In this document: piece by piece, positions 18,074 through 27,287 of the stretch | Position numbering within the stretch: the stretch's first letter is position 1 | How the letters are laid out: each line of letters opens with the position of its first letter | Source: Bradyrhizobium sp. BRP22 | Lineage (GTDB): Bacteria; Pseudomonadota; Alphaproteobacteria; Rhizobiales; Xanthobacteraceae | Length of the DNA: 64,000 bases | Assembly: GCF_020194175.1 (NCBI RefSeq) | Contig: NZ_JADYVX010000003.1 | Coordinates: 248,001-312,000, forward strand | Reading direction: 5' to 3' | The notes under the pieces: model-generated | The model's input: the letters and a program-made list of their open reading frames with translations, nothing else | What the model was told of the DNA's origin: nothing | The model's database searches: none | Position numbers and translations under genes: made by a program

Positions 18074-18236
18074 ATCGGGTGTTGCGAGCCCAGGAATTGA
18101 ACCTACTCGAGGATCATTTTTGAGCTGGCGATGGATTGCGTACGAACGGCGGCTTTTGACGAGCTACCAAGGCTCCACGTTGCGCTTTAGCTAGGCTGCC
18201 CTCCGGTAGGAAAACAGGGCTTCCGAAATAGTGGGT
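18074..18236 (-). repeat. tRNA-like direct repeat, copy A
   Basis: This 163-bp segment has a diverged second copy at 61255-61407 in the same orientation. The ends are nearly identical: ATCGGGTGTTGCG on the left, and on the right a 26-base block starting AAAACAGGGC with one mismatch. Read on the minus strand, copy A contains a T-arm-like AGGTTCAATTCCT and a D-arm-like GAGCCTTGGTAGCTC, so it resembles a degenerate tRNA with a long insertion. It lies just outside an IS91-type relic. Confidence 0.55.
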
Positions 18237-18709
18237 CCCGCGATGTAGCGGACCCCCGCTACTTATTCCTGCGATTTTCTACGCCCGCCTACGATCGCTT
18301 GCGATTTAGCACGCTCGTGGGAAGGGCTGAGGAGAGGTCTTCGCGCAATGATCGATTGTGGGATGGCTGCTTTTTGAAGGGTTTCGGATGCCGGCGCTTG
18401 AGAGGCTGCGCCGCGTATTCGGCGGCCGGCGTCCGAAAGCCTCCAAGGGAGGAAACCGCGCATGAGGGAGGTAAGGCGTGCGGCAGGCACTATGGGGATT
18501 TGAGCGCCACGGGCGAGCAGGCTGATTTGGATCGAGCCGATGTAAGGAGTTGTTCGACGGTGAAGCGTCTGACGAATGAGCGGCGAGTGCGTCGAGTTCT
18601 AAAAATTGTCGGACGATTTGCGGCGATGGGCGGATATGTGGGCGCACTCTACCGTGGCCGGTCGAGCGCCAGCGAGCGTGACGAGCAGATTTGCGGGAGT
18701 GTGACGCGG

Positions 18710-19165
18710 TCACGAGGTGTCGATCCTGATGCGGGTCGTTGGAGCTGTCGGCCGCTGCCGTGGCGTACAACCGCGCTCGAACACCTCGATGATGATCATG
18801 TGACCGCCGCAGCATGGACAACTCGGCTTGCTGGCATCGACGGCAGCTCTGGTTGGCTCCCCCTGGGAGTTTGCAGCGGCGAGCAGCTCCCGGGCGTGGG
18901 CGATGTTGTCGCCGCAGGCGCCTTTGGCGAGCAGGCCGTAGTGGCGGATGCGGTGTAAGCCTTTTAGCAGCACGTGTATGAGGAAGCGGCGGATGAACTC
19001 GAAGGTGGCGAGCGTCATCTGCTTGTAGCGATCACGGCCCTCGATGCGGTAGTCCTTCCACGTAAAGGTAACGCGCTGCGCGTCGCAGGCGATCAGGCGG
19101 CTGTTGGCGATGGCAACGCGGTGGGTGTAGTGCGACGGATAGGCCAGTCCTGGGTTGGCACTCCA
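18710..19165 (-). mobile_element. IS91-family transposase, C-terminal relic
   Basis: The minus-strand frame from 19165 to the stop at 18710 encodes 151 residues: YPSHYTHRVAIANSRLIACD, then FTWKDYRIEGRDRYKQMTLA, FEFIRRFLIHVLLKGLHRIR, HYGLLAK and a CPCCGG zinc-finger-like pair near the C-terminus. This is the last part of the rolling-circle (IS91/IS801/Y2) transposase. A TGA at 19166-19168 closes the frame upstream, so the catalytic tyrosines and N-terminal zinc domain are missing. 18263-18709 beyond the stop probably includes the former 3' flank of the element; no coding sequence is supported there. Confidence 0.85.
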
Positions 19166-19235
19166 TCAGAAGCTCCGTGAGCCGTCCCGAGGGTGGTCTC
19201 GCACGACGCCCGTCCCACGTCACGTCGATTACCTT

Positions 19236-20203
19236 TTACCCACGCCAGCCTTTATAGATCAAACTCGCAGCGGCGAGGTCCGCCAGCGCTGTGCCCACCG
19301 CCTTGAACATGGTGATGTCATCACGGGACTGGCGACCGTGGACGGCTCCATTGCAGAGTTCAGCGAGCGATCCTTTCACGCCCTCTCGTGACAAGATCCC
19401 GGCATTGATCGGATGGACGAGGTCCCCCGCCTCATCCAGGGCATCGTAAGTGTCCACGAACACGGCCGAACGCGCGACGGCCTCATCATCGGCTTCGCGC
19501 ATGGTCGGCGTAAAAGAGCCGATCAGATCGACGTGGACGCCAGGTTGAAGCCATTCCCCCTTGATCAAAGGTGCCGTTGCCAGGGTTGCCGACGAGATGA
19601 TGTCGGCGTTCCTGACGGCTTGTTCGAGATCGGAGACACCAACGGCATCGTGCCCGTCCTTGCGAAGACGATCGATCATTCTCGAAGCGCTGTCGGCGTT
19701 GACATTCCAGACGCTGATCCGGCGAATATCACGGATGGCGCGATAAGCTTCCGGCAAAAGACTGGCGATGCGTCCGGATCCCAGAATGAGCAGGTTGCTG
19801 GCGTCTTGGTGCGCCAGATAGGAGGCCGCGAGCGACGACGTCGCGCCGTTCGTCGGGCGGTGAGGACGTCGCCGGCGATCGTCGCGAGCTGCGCACCGGT
19901 GCCGCTATCGAACAGCTGATAGACGGACGTGAGTGCTGGCATCTTCCGGGCAGCGTTGCCCGGGAACACCGCAACCATCTTGATTCCAAGCAAGCTATCA
20001 TTATCGGATTTCTGCTGCCATGAGGGCATGAGCAGCAGTGTCGCATCCGGTTCGCCCGGAACTGGAATTCTGTGATGATGTCGCTGCGGAGTTTCGCAAC
20101 CCCTGAGGAAAAATGCGCGCAAGTGGCGGATTAGACCGTCCATTGGAAGACGACGTGTCGCCTCATCAGCGCCGATCGTCAGCAATTGTCTGTGTTCGGC
20201 CAC
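19236..20203 (-). pseudogene. Ornithine cyclodeaminase/mu-crystallin family gene, one-base frameshift
   Basis: Two overlapping frames together encode a full OCD-family protein: the N-terminal half from GTG 20203 (AGGAAG ribosome-binding site; QQKSDNDSLLGIKMVAVFPG, ALTSVYQLFDSGTGAQLATI) and the C-terminal half to 19236 (NLLILGSGRIASLLPEAYRA Rossmann motif, VHVDLIGSFTPTMREADDEA). Around 19843-19847 a GGCGGCG-type run appears as GGCGCG. The span is 968 bases; adding one base restores 323 codons, the normal family length. The gene follows the AtoE transporter on the same strand. Function before loss: NAD(P)-dependent imine reductase or cyclodeaminase. A sequencing error is the alternative. Confidence 0.82.
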
Positions 20204-20295
20204 AGGCTTCCTATACTTAAGAGTTCGAGTACGGGCACGCGCGTGCATTCGCTGCCTGATGCAAAACGAACGCGCTGCATCGTGAGAATTTGAAC

Positions 20296-20328
20296 GGGGA
20301 TGTCAGACGATGTAGCGCCGACATCCCC
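20296..20328 (-). terminator. Hairpin after the AtoE-type transporter gene
   Basis: GGGGATGTC (20296-20304) and GACATCCCC (20320-20328) are perfect nine-base inverted arms with a 15-base loop, located 28 bases past the stop of the minus-strand transporter gene. Downstream on that strand is TTCAAATTCT rather than a pure T run. Candidate intrinsic terminator or mRNA-stabilising hairpin. Confidence 0.45.
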
Positions 20329-20355
20329 CGGTCGGTGTTCGGGCTTGGCGATCCG

Positions 20356-21807
20356 CTACGGATGAACGGGCGCGTGATAAGTAAACGTCGTCATCAGTAT
20401 CGCAGCCAGGATCATGACGATCGGGAAGTGCACGAAGAATTGCACCGAAGTGTAGCCGATCAAGTCCTTTGACTTCAACCCAAGTATGCCGAGCAGGGGC
20501 AGCATCCAGAATGGGTTGATGAAGTTCGGCAGGGTCTCTGCGATGTTGTAGACCATGACGGTCCAGCCCAGATGGGCGCCGATTTCGTTGGCGGCCTTCA
20601 TGATGTAAGGCGCCTCGATGATCCACTTGCCGCCGGACGGGATGAAGAAGCCAAGCACCGCGGAATAGATTCCGACCAGGAACGAGAAGACGGTCGAGTT
20701 GGCGGAGGCGTCCACGAACCAGTGCGCTATGGTGTCTGACAGCGTTACGCCCTTGCTATTCGGCACCTTGGTCAGCATCTGGGCGATTCCGGCGTAGAAA
20801 GGAAATTGCAGCAGCACGCCCGACACGCTTGGCATGGCTTTGGAGAAAGCCTCGAGCAGGCTGCGCGGCCGCCAGTGCAGAAGAATGCCGAGCACAAGAA
20901 ACACGAAATTATAGGTGTTCAGGCCCGACAGGGTGATCAGCGGATTGCCGGATTGAAAGGTCTGCCAGAGCCAGCCCAACGCCAGCACGACGATCAGGAT
21001 GGTCAGGACAGGACTGAACTCGAGGAAGTCGCCGGGTCGTGCCGGTTTCTTCGGCTCGATGCGGTCATCGTCAAGCGACACGCCAAGATCGGCGGCGGTC
21101 TTCACCTGCATCGGATCTGGCGCGGTCAGGTAGCAGATCGCCGCGGATAACGCGGTGACGACCAGCGTGGTGACCAGATTCTGCCATGTCAGGATCGTCT
21201 CGGAGAAACCGATGACGCCGGTGATCGGCAGCAGCGAGCTCGGAATGCTCGCCGCATTGGCCTGAAGCTGGGCGGCCGACGATGTGATGCCCAGCGTGAA
21301 GCCGCAGCCCAGGCCCAGGTAACCAGCCGCACCGGCCGCACGATAATCCAGCTTTATGTCCTTGCGCCGCGCGATCTCGCGCACCAGAAGGCCGGAGAAA
21401 ATCAGGCTGAGTCCCCAGTTCAGCAGCGACAGGACGATACTGAGCACGCCGACGAAGACCACCGCGCCACGCGCGGTCGAAGGCACGCCGGCCAGCCGCC
21501 GCAGCACTGCCGCAACCGGCGGCGACATCGCGACCACATAGCCGCCGATCGCGACGAGCGCCATTTGCATCGTGAACGGAATCAGGTTCCAGAAACCGTC
21601 GCCAAAGGCGCGGCTGACCGCGAGCGGTGAACTGCCGTGAACGATGGTGCCGAGCGCGATGACGACCACGGCAATCAGCACGAACACATAAGCGTCGGGA
21701 AACCAACGCTCGGCGAAGTTGACCATGTGCTGCGAAAATCTTGCAAGCAGGTTGGCTTGCGTCGGCATTTTGTCCGGAAAGACATTCTTGTGCGTGGCGT
21801 CGGTCAT
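20356..21807 (-). CDS. AtoE/short-chain fatty acid transporter family protein
   Basis: A 483-residue integral membrane protein of the SCFA transporter family (AtoE, TIGR00366-like), with about twelve hydrophobic segments. Family landmarks: FAERWFPDAYVFVLIAVVVI near residue 35, SLLNWGLSLIFSGLLVREIA near 130, FFIPSGGKWIIEAPYIMKAA near 390-410, and NPFWMLPLLGILGLKSKDLI. Known members move short-chain fatty or keto acids such as acetoacetate with protons. It starts 43 bases after the molybdopterin fusion gene and is probably co-transcribed with it, so its cargo may be the substrate or product of that enzyme. ATG 21807 is used. Confidence 0.88.
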   Translation of the reverse strand: MTDATHKNVFPDKMPTQANLLARFSQHMVNFAERWFPDAYVFVLIAVVVIALGTIVHGSSPLAVSRAFGDGFWNLIPFTMQMALVAIGGYVVAMSPPVAAVLRRLAGVPSTARGAVVFVGVLSIVLSLLNWGLSLIFSGLLVREIARRKDIKLDYRAAGAAGYLGLGCGFTLGITSSAAQLQANAASIPSSLLPITGVIGFSETILTWQNLVTTLVVTALSAAICYLTAPDPMQVKTAADLGVSLDDDRIEPKKPARPGDFLEFSPVLTILIVVLALGWLWQTFQSGNPLITLSGLNTYNFVFLVLGILLHWRPRSLLEAFSKAMPSVSGVLLQFPFYAGIAQMLTKVPNSKGVTLSDTIAHWFVDASANSTVFSFLVGIYSAVLGFFIPSGGKWIIEAPYIMKAANEIGAHLGWTVMVYNIAETLPNFINPFWMLPLLGILGLKSKDLIGYTSVQFFVHFPIVMILAAILMTTFTYHAPVHP

Positions 21808-21850
21808 TGTGGCCCCCGTTATCGAGTTGGAAATACTTTCGCCCTGTCGA

Positions 21851-24800
21851 TCAGAGCGCGAGCGTGAGCTCCGAGAGAGGAACGGTCTGACAGGTCAGGC
21901 ATCGGTCTGTTGAGCTGTCGTCACCACCGAGCCATGCGACGTTGCCTTCGGTGATACGCATGGCACAGCTCTCGCACTGGCCGACGCGGCAGCCGCTGGG
22001 AAGAGACAGGCCTGCCGCCTGGGCCGCATCGAGCAGGGTTCCGAGCTCAGGCGACCAGGTAAAGCTCTTGCCTGTGCCGGCGACGTGGACAATCTGCGGC
22101 TTCGCCGTCTGCGGCACGGTCGGCGGAGACGCAAAGGCTTCCGTAAAGATGTCGAAATGCGGCATGCCCCGCTCGACCAGTCGTGCAGTCATTGATGTCG
22201 TGAAGTCCGGCGAGCCGCAAAGATAGGCCAGAGGTCTTTGCGGCAGCAGCGGATCGATCACCGACAAGTCAAGCCGGCCCGCATAATCGTAATCCTCGGG
22301 ACAGCGGTCTTGCGCGCGCGGCGCAGAAAATGCCTTGACGAGATCGAGCTCCGGCAGCAGGTCCGTGAGCTCCCGCAAGCGCGGGGCAAAAGGATGCTCG
22401 CCGCCATTGCGGCATCCGTAGAGCAGAAGCACCTTGGTGACGCGTTCGGTCGGTTCGCGTCTCGCCAGCGCTTCAAGGTGCCCCATGAAGGGAGTAATGC
22501 CAATTCCCGACGCAAGAAATATTAGAGGGCGGCGGCCCCAAAGCGGCGGTGTGAAGATGCCTCTCGGCGCCTCTATCTGCACTTCATCGCCGACGCCGAG
22601 CTGATGGACGCGGTCCGACAGATGAACCGGATCTTGGTTGGGATCGAGATCGCCGGAGCGCCGCTTCTTGACTGCGATCGACAGGACCTCCTGCCCGTCG
22701 TGGCCGGTCAGCGAATAGGCGCGGCTAGCATCGATGCCCGGCACGCTCAGCATGATATGTTGTCCTGGGCGGAACGCAGGAAGCGCGCGGCCATCGCGCG
22801 GCGCGAGCTCGAGGGCGACGACATCGTCGGACTCGTTGCGAATGGCGGCGACTGAAAACGCCCGCCGGCCGACCCAGCGACCACGGCTCGCGATTTCGTC
22901 CTTGCGAATTTCGCAACGTGTCGCACGCAGTGGTACCGAGCCGCTGACCGGATCGCGCGCTGCATCGCTCAAGGCATCGTTCATGTTCGACGTCGGAAAT
23001 CCGGCGGGGCGGATCGCGTCGCGGCCCAACGGCGGGCAATCTTCCCACCAGCCGAACTCGGCGATGGCGATGCGATCGTCGAGAGAGTCGTTCAGGCGTA
23101 CGCGCAATCTGACTTTCCCCGTGGACGTCTCGACAATTGCCCAGTCGCCGTCCTCCAGGCCGCGCTGCGCTGCGAGCCTTCCGTTGATTTCGATCGCCGG
23201 ATCTGGCGTCTTCCTGCGAAGCGAGGCGATGTGACGATGCGAGCTATGTACGAACCAGCCGCTCTTGGCCGTCGTGAGCACCAGCGGAAAACGGTTGTCG
23301 ACGGTGTCTGCAAGCGGGCTTTCGGCAGGCTCGCTATGGCCAGGCAGCGGCGGGTAGTCGTGCTCGAGCATCAATTCCGAATAGATCTCGACGCGGCGGG
23401 TGGGGGTGGCAAAGCCCGCTATCGTGGCGCCGTCCTGCCGGACCGCATATTTCTCATGACGAAAGCGCTGAGGGAAACGCAGGCCGTCAGGATGCCGGCG
23501 CAGTTCGTCGACCGTCACGCCAAGCGGTGCGAGCTGATAATTCCAGCCGGCGTGGATGTCGCCGCCGAAGAATTCGTTGCCCAGGCCCAATCTGGCGGCG
23601 AGTTCGGCGGTGATCTCATAGTCCGCCTTGGACTCGCCGAGCGGTGGCAGCATCCGTGGACGGAACTGTATCGTCTCGACGGCTTCCTGCGTGATCTCGA
23701 AACCGATTTTCAGCGCGTCCCGCTCCCACGGCATGTTGGCGGGTAGGACGATGTCCGCATTCTCGGCCGTCGGGTTCATGAACATGTCGACGTGGACGTG
23801 GAAGTCGAGCGCACGCATTGCCTCGCGATTCCGCGAGGAATGGCCCTGCGACACCACGAGGTTCGTACCGAAGCTCATCAGCGCCTGGACCCGGTAAGGC
23901 TCACCGGTGAGGACGGCGCGACTGAAATCCCGTGCCGTGATCCATCCCCGGCTCGGCGGCCCGAGCGGCAATTCGTCGATACCGAGCGCCTTGGCCCTCT
24001 GTTCCGGCGACAACAAGGCATAGTCGTTGACGGTGCGCGTCGGCGGCGGCACCGGCCAGACATTGCCGCCCGACCGGTCGCAGGCGCCGGTCAGCGCGTA
24101 AAGCGTCGCGATGGCTCGCTCGGTCATCGTCGCATTGGTGTGCTGGCCGACACCGGTCCATGAGTGGTAGGCGAGCCGTGGACTGTTCTCGAACAGACTG
24201 TAGAAGGCGGCGATCTTGCTCTCATCGAGCCAGGTCACGTCGGCGACGTGAGAGATCGTGTAGCGGCTCGTCTCAGCCGCCAGCAGGCAGAAGGCCGTGG
24301 CCGCGCGGATTGTGCGGTTGTCACGCGTAACAAGCGTCGTCCGGCCATCCAGTCTGCAGTACGCGGGATCGAGAGTCGCAAAGCGGGCGTCGTGGGCCTG
24401 CGCCGCTCCGGACTGGTCCAGCGCGACGAAAGCGTCCGCTGGTTGATCTGCCCAGAGATCGCTTGCGCGGACGAAGCGGCCCGTGTCGGTGTCAACCAGG
24501 AAAGGCCCGTTGGTCCATCGCGTGACGAAATCCTCATCGAAGGACCTTGTCGCGATGAGATGCCGGATCGCCCCCATGGCCAGGGCTCCGTCCGCGCCGG
24601 GGCGGATGCGCAGCCAGATATCCGCTTGCTGTCCTGATCCATTCGGCTTGGGATCGACCACAGCGACACGCGCCCCGCGTCGCCGCGCGTCGGCGATGCG
24701 CGTTGCCTGGGCGAGCCACGTGCGGGCAGGATTGTGCCCCCACAGGACGATGGCGTCGGCGTGCTCATAGTCCGGAAATCCGATGCCGCGGCCGAAAGTG

Positions 24801-25255
24801 AGGGCATGGGCATAGTCCTTGTGCCAGCCGCAGACTTCGACCGCGTAGATCAGATTTGGACTGCCGAAGCACCTGATGAAGCGCTCGACCCATTCGAAGC
24901 TGTCGACCATCGGCGTGCCGCTGGGCGTGGTGACGGCGAAGGCCACGGCTTCAGCGCCGGATGTCTTGCGAATGTCGCCGAGCTTTTGGGCGATCTCGTC
25001 CAGAGCCTCGTCCCAGGAAATTTCAGTCCAGCCCGGATCGGCAGCTTGTCGCGGCGCGGTTCGGCGAAGCGGTTTGGTCAGGCGGCGCGGACTATGCACC
25101 ATCTCTGGTGCGGCGCGGCCCTTCGCACATAGCGCGCCGCCGGTCGGATGCCCATGCAGGCTCTCGACACTGATCAGCCGGCCGTTCTCGACGACCATGG
25201 TCGAGCCGCATCGCGATCGGCAGAGCGTACAATAGCCGGGAATGCGCTCAGCCAT
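21851..25255 (-). CDS. Molybdopterin oxidoreductase - ferredoxin reductase - [2Fe-2S] ferredoxin fusion
   Basis: A 1134-residue fusion. Residues 9-43 hold a [4Fe-4S] motif (C9-x2-C12-x3-C16-x26-C43). About 50-760 is a molybdopterin-guanine-dinucleotide oxidoreductase; VCGWHKDYAHALTFGRGIGF (about 141-160) carries Cys142, the likely molybdenum ligand, followed by ADAIVLWGHNPARTWLAQAT; the C-terminal dinucleotide-binding domain is at about 650-760. About 790-1040 is an FNR-type FAD/NAD domain (RAYSLTG, FLASGIGITPFMGHL, YLCGSPDF). About 1050-1134 is a plant-type ferredoxin (C1089-x4-C1094-x2-C1097, C1122). No Tat signal, so cytoplasmic. Electrons would flow between NAD(P)H and the Mo site in one polypeptide. 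Substrate unknown; the CGWHKD-type catalytic domain also occurs beside aromatic-degradation genes. Confidence 0.9.
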   Translation of the reverse strand: MAERIPGYCTLCRSRCGSTMVVENGRLISVESLHGHPTGGALCAKGRAAPEMVHSPRRLTKPLRRTAPRQAADPGWTEISWDEALDEIAQKLGDIRKTSGAEAVAFAVTTPSGTPMVDSFEWVERFIRCFGSPNLIYAVEVCGWHKDYAHALTFGRGIGFPDYEHADAIVLWGHNPARTWLAQATRIADARRRGARVAVVDPKPNGSGQQADIWLRIRPGADGALAMGAIRHLIATRSFDEDFVTRWTNGPFLVDTDTGRFVRASDLWADQPADAFVALDQSGAAQAHDARFATLDPAYCRLDGRTTLVTRDNRTIRAATAFCLLAAETSRYTISHVADVTWLDESKIAAFYSLFENSPRLAYHSWTGVGQHTNATMTERAIATLYALTGACDRSGGNVWPVPPPTRTVNDYALLSPEQRAKALGIDELPLGPPSRGWITARDFSRAVLTGEPYRVQALMSFGTNLVVSQGHSSRNREAMRALDFHVHVDMFMNPTAENADIVLPANMPWERDALKIGFEITQEAVETIQFRPRMLPPLGESKADYEITAELAARLGLGNEFFGGDIHAGWNYQLAPLGVTVDELRRHPDGLRFPQRFRHEKYAVRQDGATIAGFATPTRRVEIYSELMLEHDYPPLPGHSEPAESPLADTVDNRFPLVLTTAKSGWFVHSSHRHIASLRRKTPDPAIEINGRLAAQRGLEDGDWAIVETSTGKVRLRVRLNDSLDDRIAIAEFGWWEDCPPLGRDAIRPAGFPTSNMNDALSDAARDPVSGSVPLRATRCEIRKDEIASRGRWVGRRAFSVAAIRNESDDVVALELAPRDGRALPAFRPGQHIMLSVPGIDASRAYSLTGHDGQEVLSIAVKKRRSGDLDPNQDPVHLSDRVHQLGVGDEVQIEAPRGIFTPPLWGRRPLIFLASGIGITPFMGHLEALARREPTERVTKVLLLYGCRNGGEHPFAPRLRELTDLLPELDLVKAFSAPRAQDRCPEDYDYAGRLDLSVIDPLLPQRPLAYLCGSPDFTTSMTARLVERGMPHFDIFTEAFASPPTVPQTAKPQIVHVAGTGKSFTWSPELGTLLDAAQAAGLSLPSGCRVGQCESCAMRITEGNVAWLGGDDSSTDRCLTCQTVPLSELTLAL

Positions 25256-25287
25256 CGTGAAAGAGACCGTGTCACAGAGAAGTTAAT

Positions 25288-25327
25288 GTAGCGCGTTACT
25301 ATAAAGCTTTACACAGCATGATCTGTG
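25288..25327. promoter_or_regulatory. Candidate GntR operators in the divergent intergenic region
   Basis: Two inverted repeats lie between the molybdo-fusion gene and the GntR gene: GTAGCGCGTTAC (25288-25299, one G:T mismatch from a perfect palindrome) and CACAG-N6-CTGTG (25312-25327). Either could be the operator of the FCD-type regulator encoded next to it. I found no second copy of either elsewhere in the window. Confidence 0.4.
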
Positions 25328-25405
25328 GGCATATCCTCCGTCAAGCGCATTTATTGTGCTGCGCTGCTAAACCGGAGGGTTCTGGAACCGACGAAGGGGG
25401 GAGGG

Positions 25406-26089
25406 ATGGAACAGAATTTGCGGGAGCAGGTGCTGCAGCAGGTGCGCGCGGAGATCATTTCCGGTCAAAGCATGCCGGGGACGATGTACTCCGTACCGAC
25501 CCTTGCCGCGAGCCTCGGCGTGTCGACGACACCCGTGCGGGAGGCGCTGCTGGAATTGACGCGCAGCGGACTGATCGAACCCATGCGCAATCGGGGCTTC
25601 AAGGTGGTCGAGCCAACCTTGACGGAGCTTCGCAACCTGTTCGATCTCCGCGAGATCCTGGAACTCCACGCGGCGGCCATCGTTGCGCGCAAGCCGAAGA
25701 AGAATCTCGATGAGCTTTCCCGTTTCGCCGACGACATCGCGCGCGCGGTGAGAACGGAGGACATCAGGCTCTATCTCGAATCCGATCGATGCTTTCATCA
25801 GCTGCTGACGGCGGCGGCAGATAATGCACGTCTCACTGAGATGGTAATGGGACTGCGTGATCAAATGCGACTTTACGGCATCAAGTCGCGTGCAGGTCTC
25901 GCCCGCCAAAATGAGTCAACCGCAGAGCACTATCAGATCATTGAGCTTGCGATCGCCGGCAACGAGGAGGCTCTGACAAATCTTCTCAGGCACCATATCA
26001 GGGCCTGGGAGCCGATCTTTGTTGAGGCGTTGTCGCAGGTGGCGATCGCTCGCGAGCCGCTTGTCGCCAATCGCGGTCGTGGGCGCTAG
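25406..26089 (+). CDS. GntR-family transcriptional regulator (FCD/FadR subfamily)
   Basis: A 227-residue regulator. The N-terminal winged helix (about 1-70) contains LREQVLQQVRAEIISGQSMP and VSTTPVREALLELTRSGLIE, the GntR recognition region. The C-terminal FCD ligand domain has LFDLREILELHAAA (about 78-91) and the family's acidic/His metal ligands (for example LYLESDRCFHQLL and LLRHHIRAWE). ATG 25406 follows a near-ideal AAGGGGGGAGGG ribosome-binding site; upstream in-frame codons to 25325 are not needed. Divergent from the molybdo-fusion/AtoE operon, which it most likely controls. Confidence 0.88.
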   Translation: MEQNLREQVLQQVRAEIISGQSMPGTMYSVPTLAASLGVSTTPVREALLELTRSGLIEPMRNRGFKVVEPTLTELRNLFDLREILELHAAAIVARKPKKNLDELSRFADDIARAVRTEDIRLYLESDRCFHQLLTAAADNARLTEMVMGLRDQMRLYGIKSRAGLARQNESTAEHYQIIELAIAGNEEALTNLLRHHIRAWEPIFVEALSQVAIAREPLVANRGRGR

Positions 26090-26146
26090 TTGCAGCTGCT
26101 CCACGATCCACAACACGCCCGAGGGTGTCTGCGAAAGCCGGGCTGC

Positions 26147-26162
26147 TCTTCCATGTGGAAGA
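26147..26162. terminator. Perfect inverted repeat between convergent regulators
   Basis: TCTTCCA-TG-TGGAAGA, seven-base perfect arms with a two-base centre, lies between the stop codons of the GntR (plus) and LysR (minus) genes. The location suits a shared termination hairpin, though the loop is too tight for a perfect stem and the arms are not GC-rich. Confidence 0.3.
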
Positions 26163-26200
26163 TTGCTGCGGTAGACCGCCGAGCCCGCGGAGCAGGGCCT

Positions 26201-27109
26201 CTATCCGCTGGCTTCGTGCATCATCGTCTTGAGCATTTCCGCCAGCACGCTTGCGATCGCGCTGGTGCCTCGTTCATGGCCGATCAGCATCAGGGTCTGG
26301 GATTCGTGCGACAGTTCGCGGACCGGTACGTAGACGAGACGGCCGGCGCGCCGCTCGAACTCGATATCGAATGGCGTGAGAAAGGTGATGCCGTTATCGA
26401 CGATGGCGGAGTGTCTCATGATCTCGATGGCATTGGTCTCGATGATCGGCTGCAGCTCGAGTGAGACGCGCGTAAACGCGGTGTTCAGGTAAGGCCTGAT
26501 GGCGCTTGTATCGTCGGCGACGACAAGCGGATAGTCGATGCAGTCACCGAGCCTGATACTGGTTCGCTTCGCAAGCGGATGGTCTGGCGCCATGACAGCA
26601 CCGAGCTTGGCGCCGGCGCGCGCAATGACCTTCAGATTGCCGTCCTTGGTAAAGTCGAACCCGATGCCGAGATCGGCTTCGCCGTTGGTGACAGCGAACT
26701 GGATCTCCTCGCCCGTGTTGAACAGCGTCAGATTGAGCTTGACCCTGGGATTGGCGATCCGGAACGCCTTTACCGTTCCCGGGACCAGGTTGGAGGCAAG
26801 CCCACTCATCATCGCGATGGTGATCTCGCCGCGCCGCAGCCCCTTGAGCTCCTCAATCTTGGTTTGTGCGCGGGTCAGTTCTTTCAGCGTCTGCCTGACG
26901 TGGCCGATCAGGACTTCGCCCGCGGCGGTCAGGACCAGCTTCTTGGGCAGCCGCTGAAAAATTGGGGTTCCCAATTGCGTCTCCAGCGCCAGGATCTGGC
27001 GGCTGATCGCGGAAGCAGCGACGTTGAGATGGTTGGCGGCCTTGCGGATCGAGCCCGTCCGCGCAACCTCGTCGATATAGTTCAACAACCGGCCGTGAAG
27101 CATTTCCAT
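26201..27109 (-). CDS. LysR-family transcriptional regulator
   Basis: A 302-residue regulator. The helix-turn-helix is at about 5-65 (LLNYIDEVARTGSIRKAANH, then VAASAISRQILALETQLGTP), and the LysR substrate domain at about 90-300, with GEADLGIGFDF and HPLAKRTSIRL in the usual places. The second HTH helix reads ASAISRQI, as in regulators of the CbbR/GbpR-like group. Divergent from the creatininase-family operon; the gap carries an inverted repeat that recurs before the transporter operon at 31.8 kb, so this protein probably activates both. Confidence 0.9.
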   Translation of the reverse strand: MEMLHGRLLNYIDEVARTGSIRKAANHLNVAASAISRQILALETQLGTPIFQRLPKKLVLTAAGEVLIGHVRQTLKELTRAQTKIEELKGLRRGEITIAMMSGLASNLVPGTVKAFRIANPRVKLNLTLFNTGEEIQFAVTNGEADLGIGFDFTKDGNLKVIARAGAKLGAVMAPDHPLAKRTSIRLGDCIDYPLVVADDTSAIRPYLNTAFTRVSLELQPIIETNAIEIMRHSAIVDNGITFLTPFDIEFERRAGRLVYVPVRELSHESQTLMLIGHERGTSAIASVLAEMLKTMMHEASG

Positions 27110-27145
27110 TCTACCCGGGTCTTGTCTTCGGCGCGGATGACGTTG

Positions 27146-27164
27146 CGTTGCCCAAAAGGCAACG
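27146..27164. promoter_or_regulatory. Putative LysR operator, site 1
   Basis: CGTTGCC-CAAAA-GGCAACG is a perfect inverted repeat with seven-base arms, in the gap between lysR (minus) and the creatininase-family gene (plus). It is followed by GGA...CGAATTAAAGCGCTTTCA. The same repeat, the same spacing and the same downstream box recur at 31783-31828. The T-N11-A core (GTTGCC...GGCAAC) has the architecture LysR-type regulators bind. Confidence 0.72.
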
Positions 27165-27287
27165 GACTTGCCGAATTAAAGCGCTTTCAAGTGATCGTGG
27201 CGCGTGCACAATCGCAAGCCTGAATAGCAGGCAATCCGCGCCAGACTCGCAGGTCGGCGCAGCCGGTTGTTGGAGTCGAACGAAAGA

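Noticed and set aside
18306..18821. Minus-strand 171-codon frame beyond the transposase stop
   Set aside because: Arg/Ser/His-rich, overlaps the transposase relic in another frame, no family resemblance.
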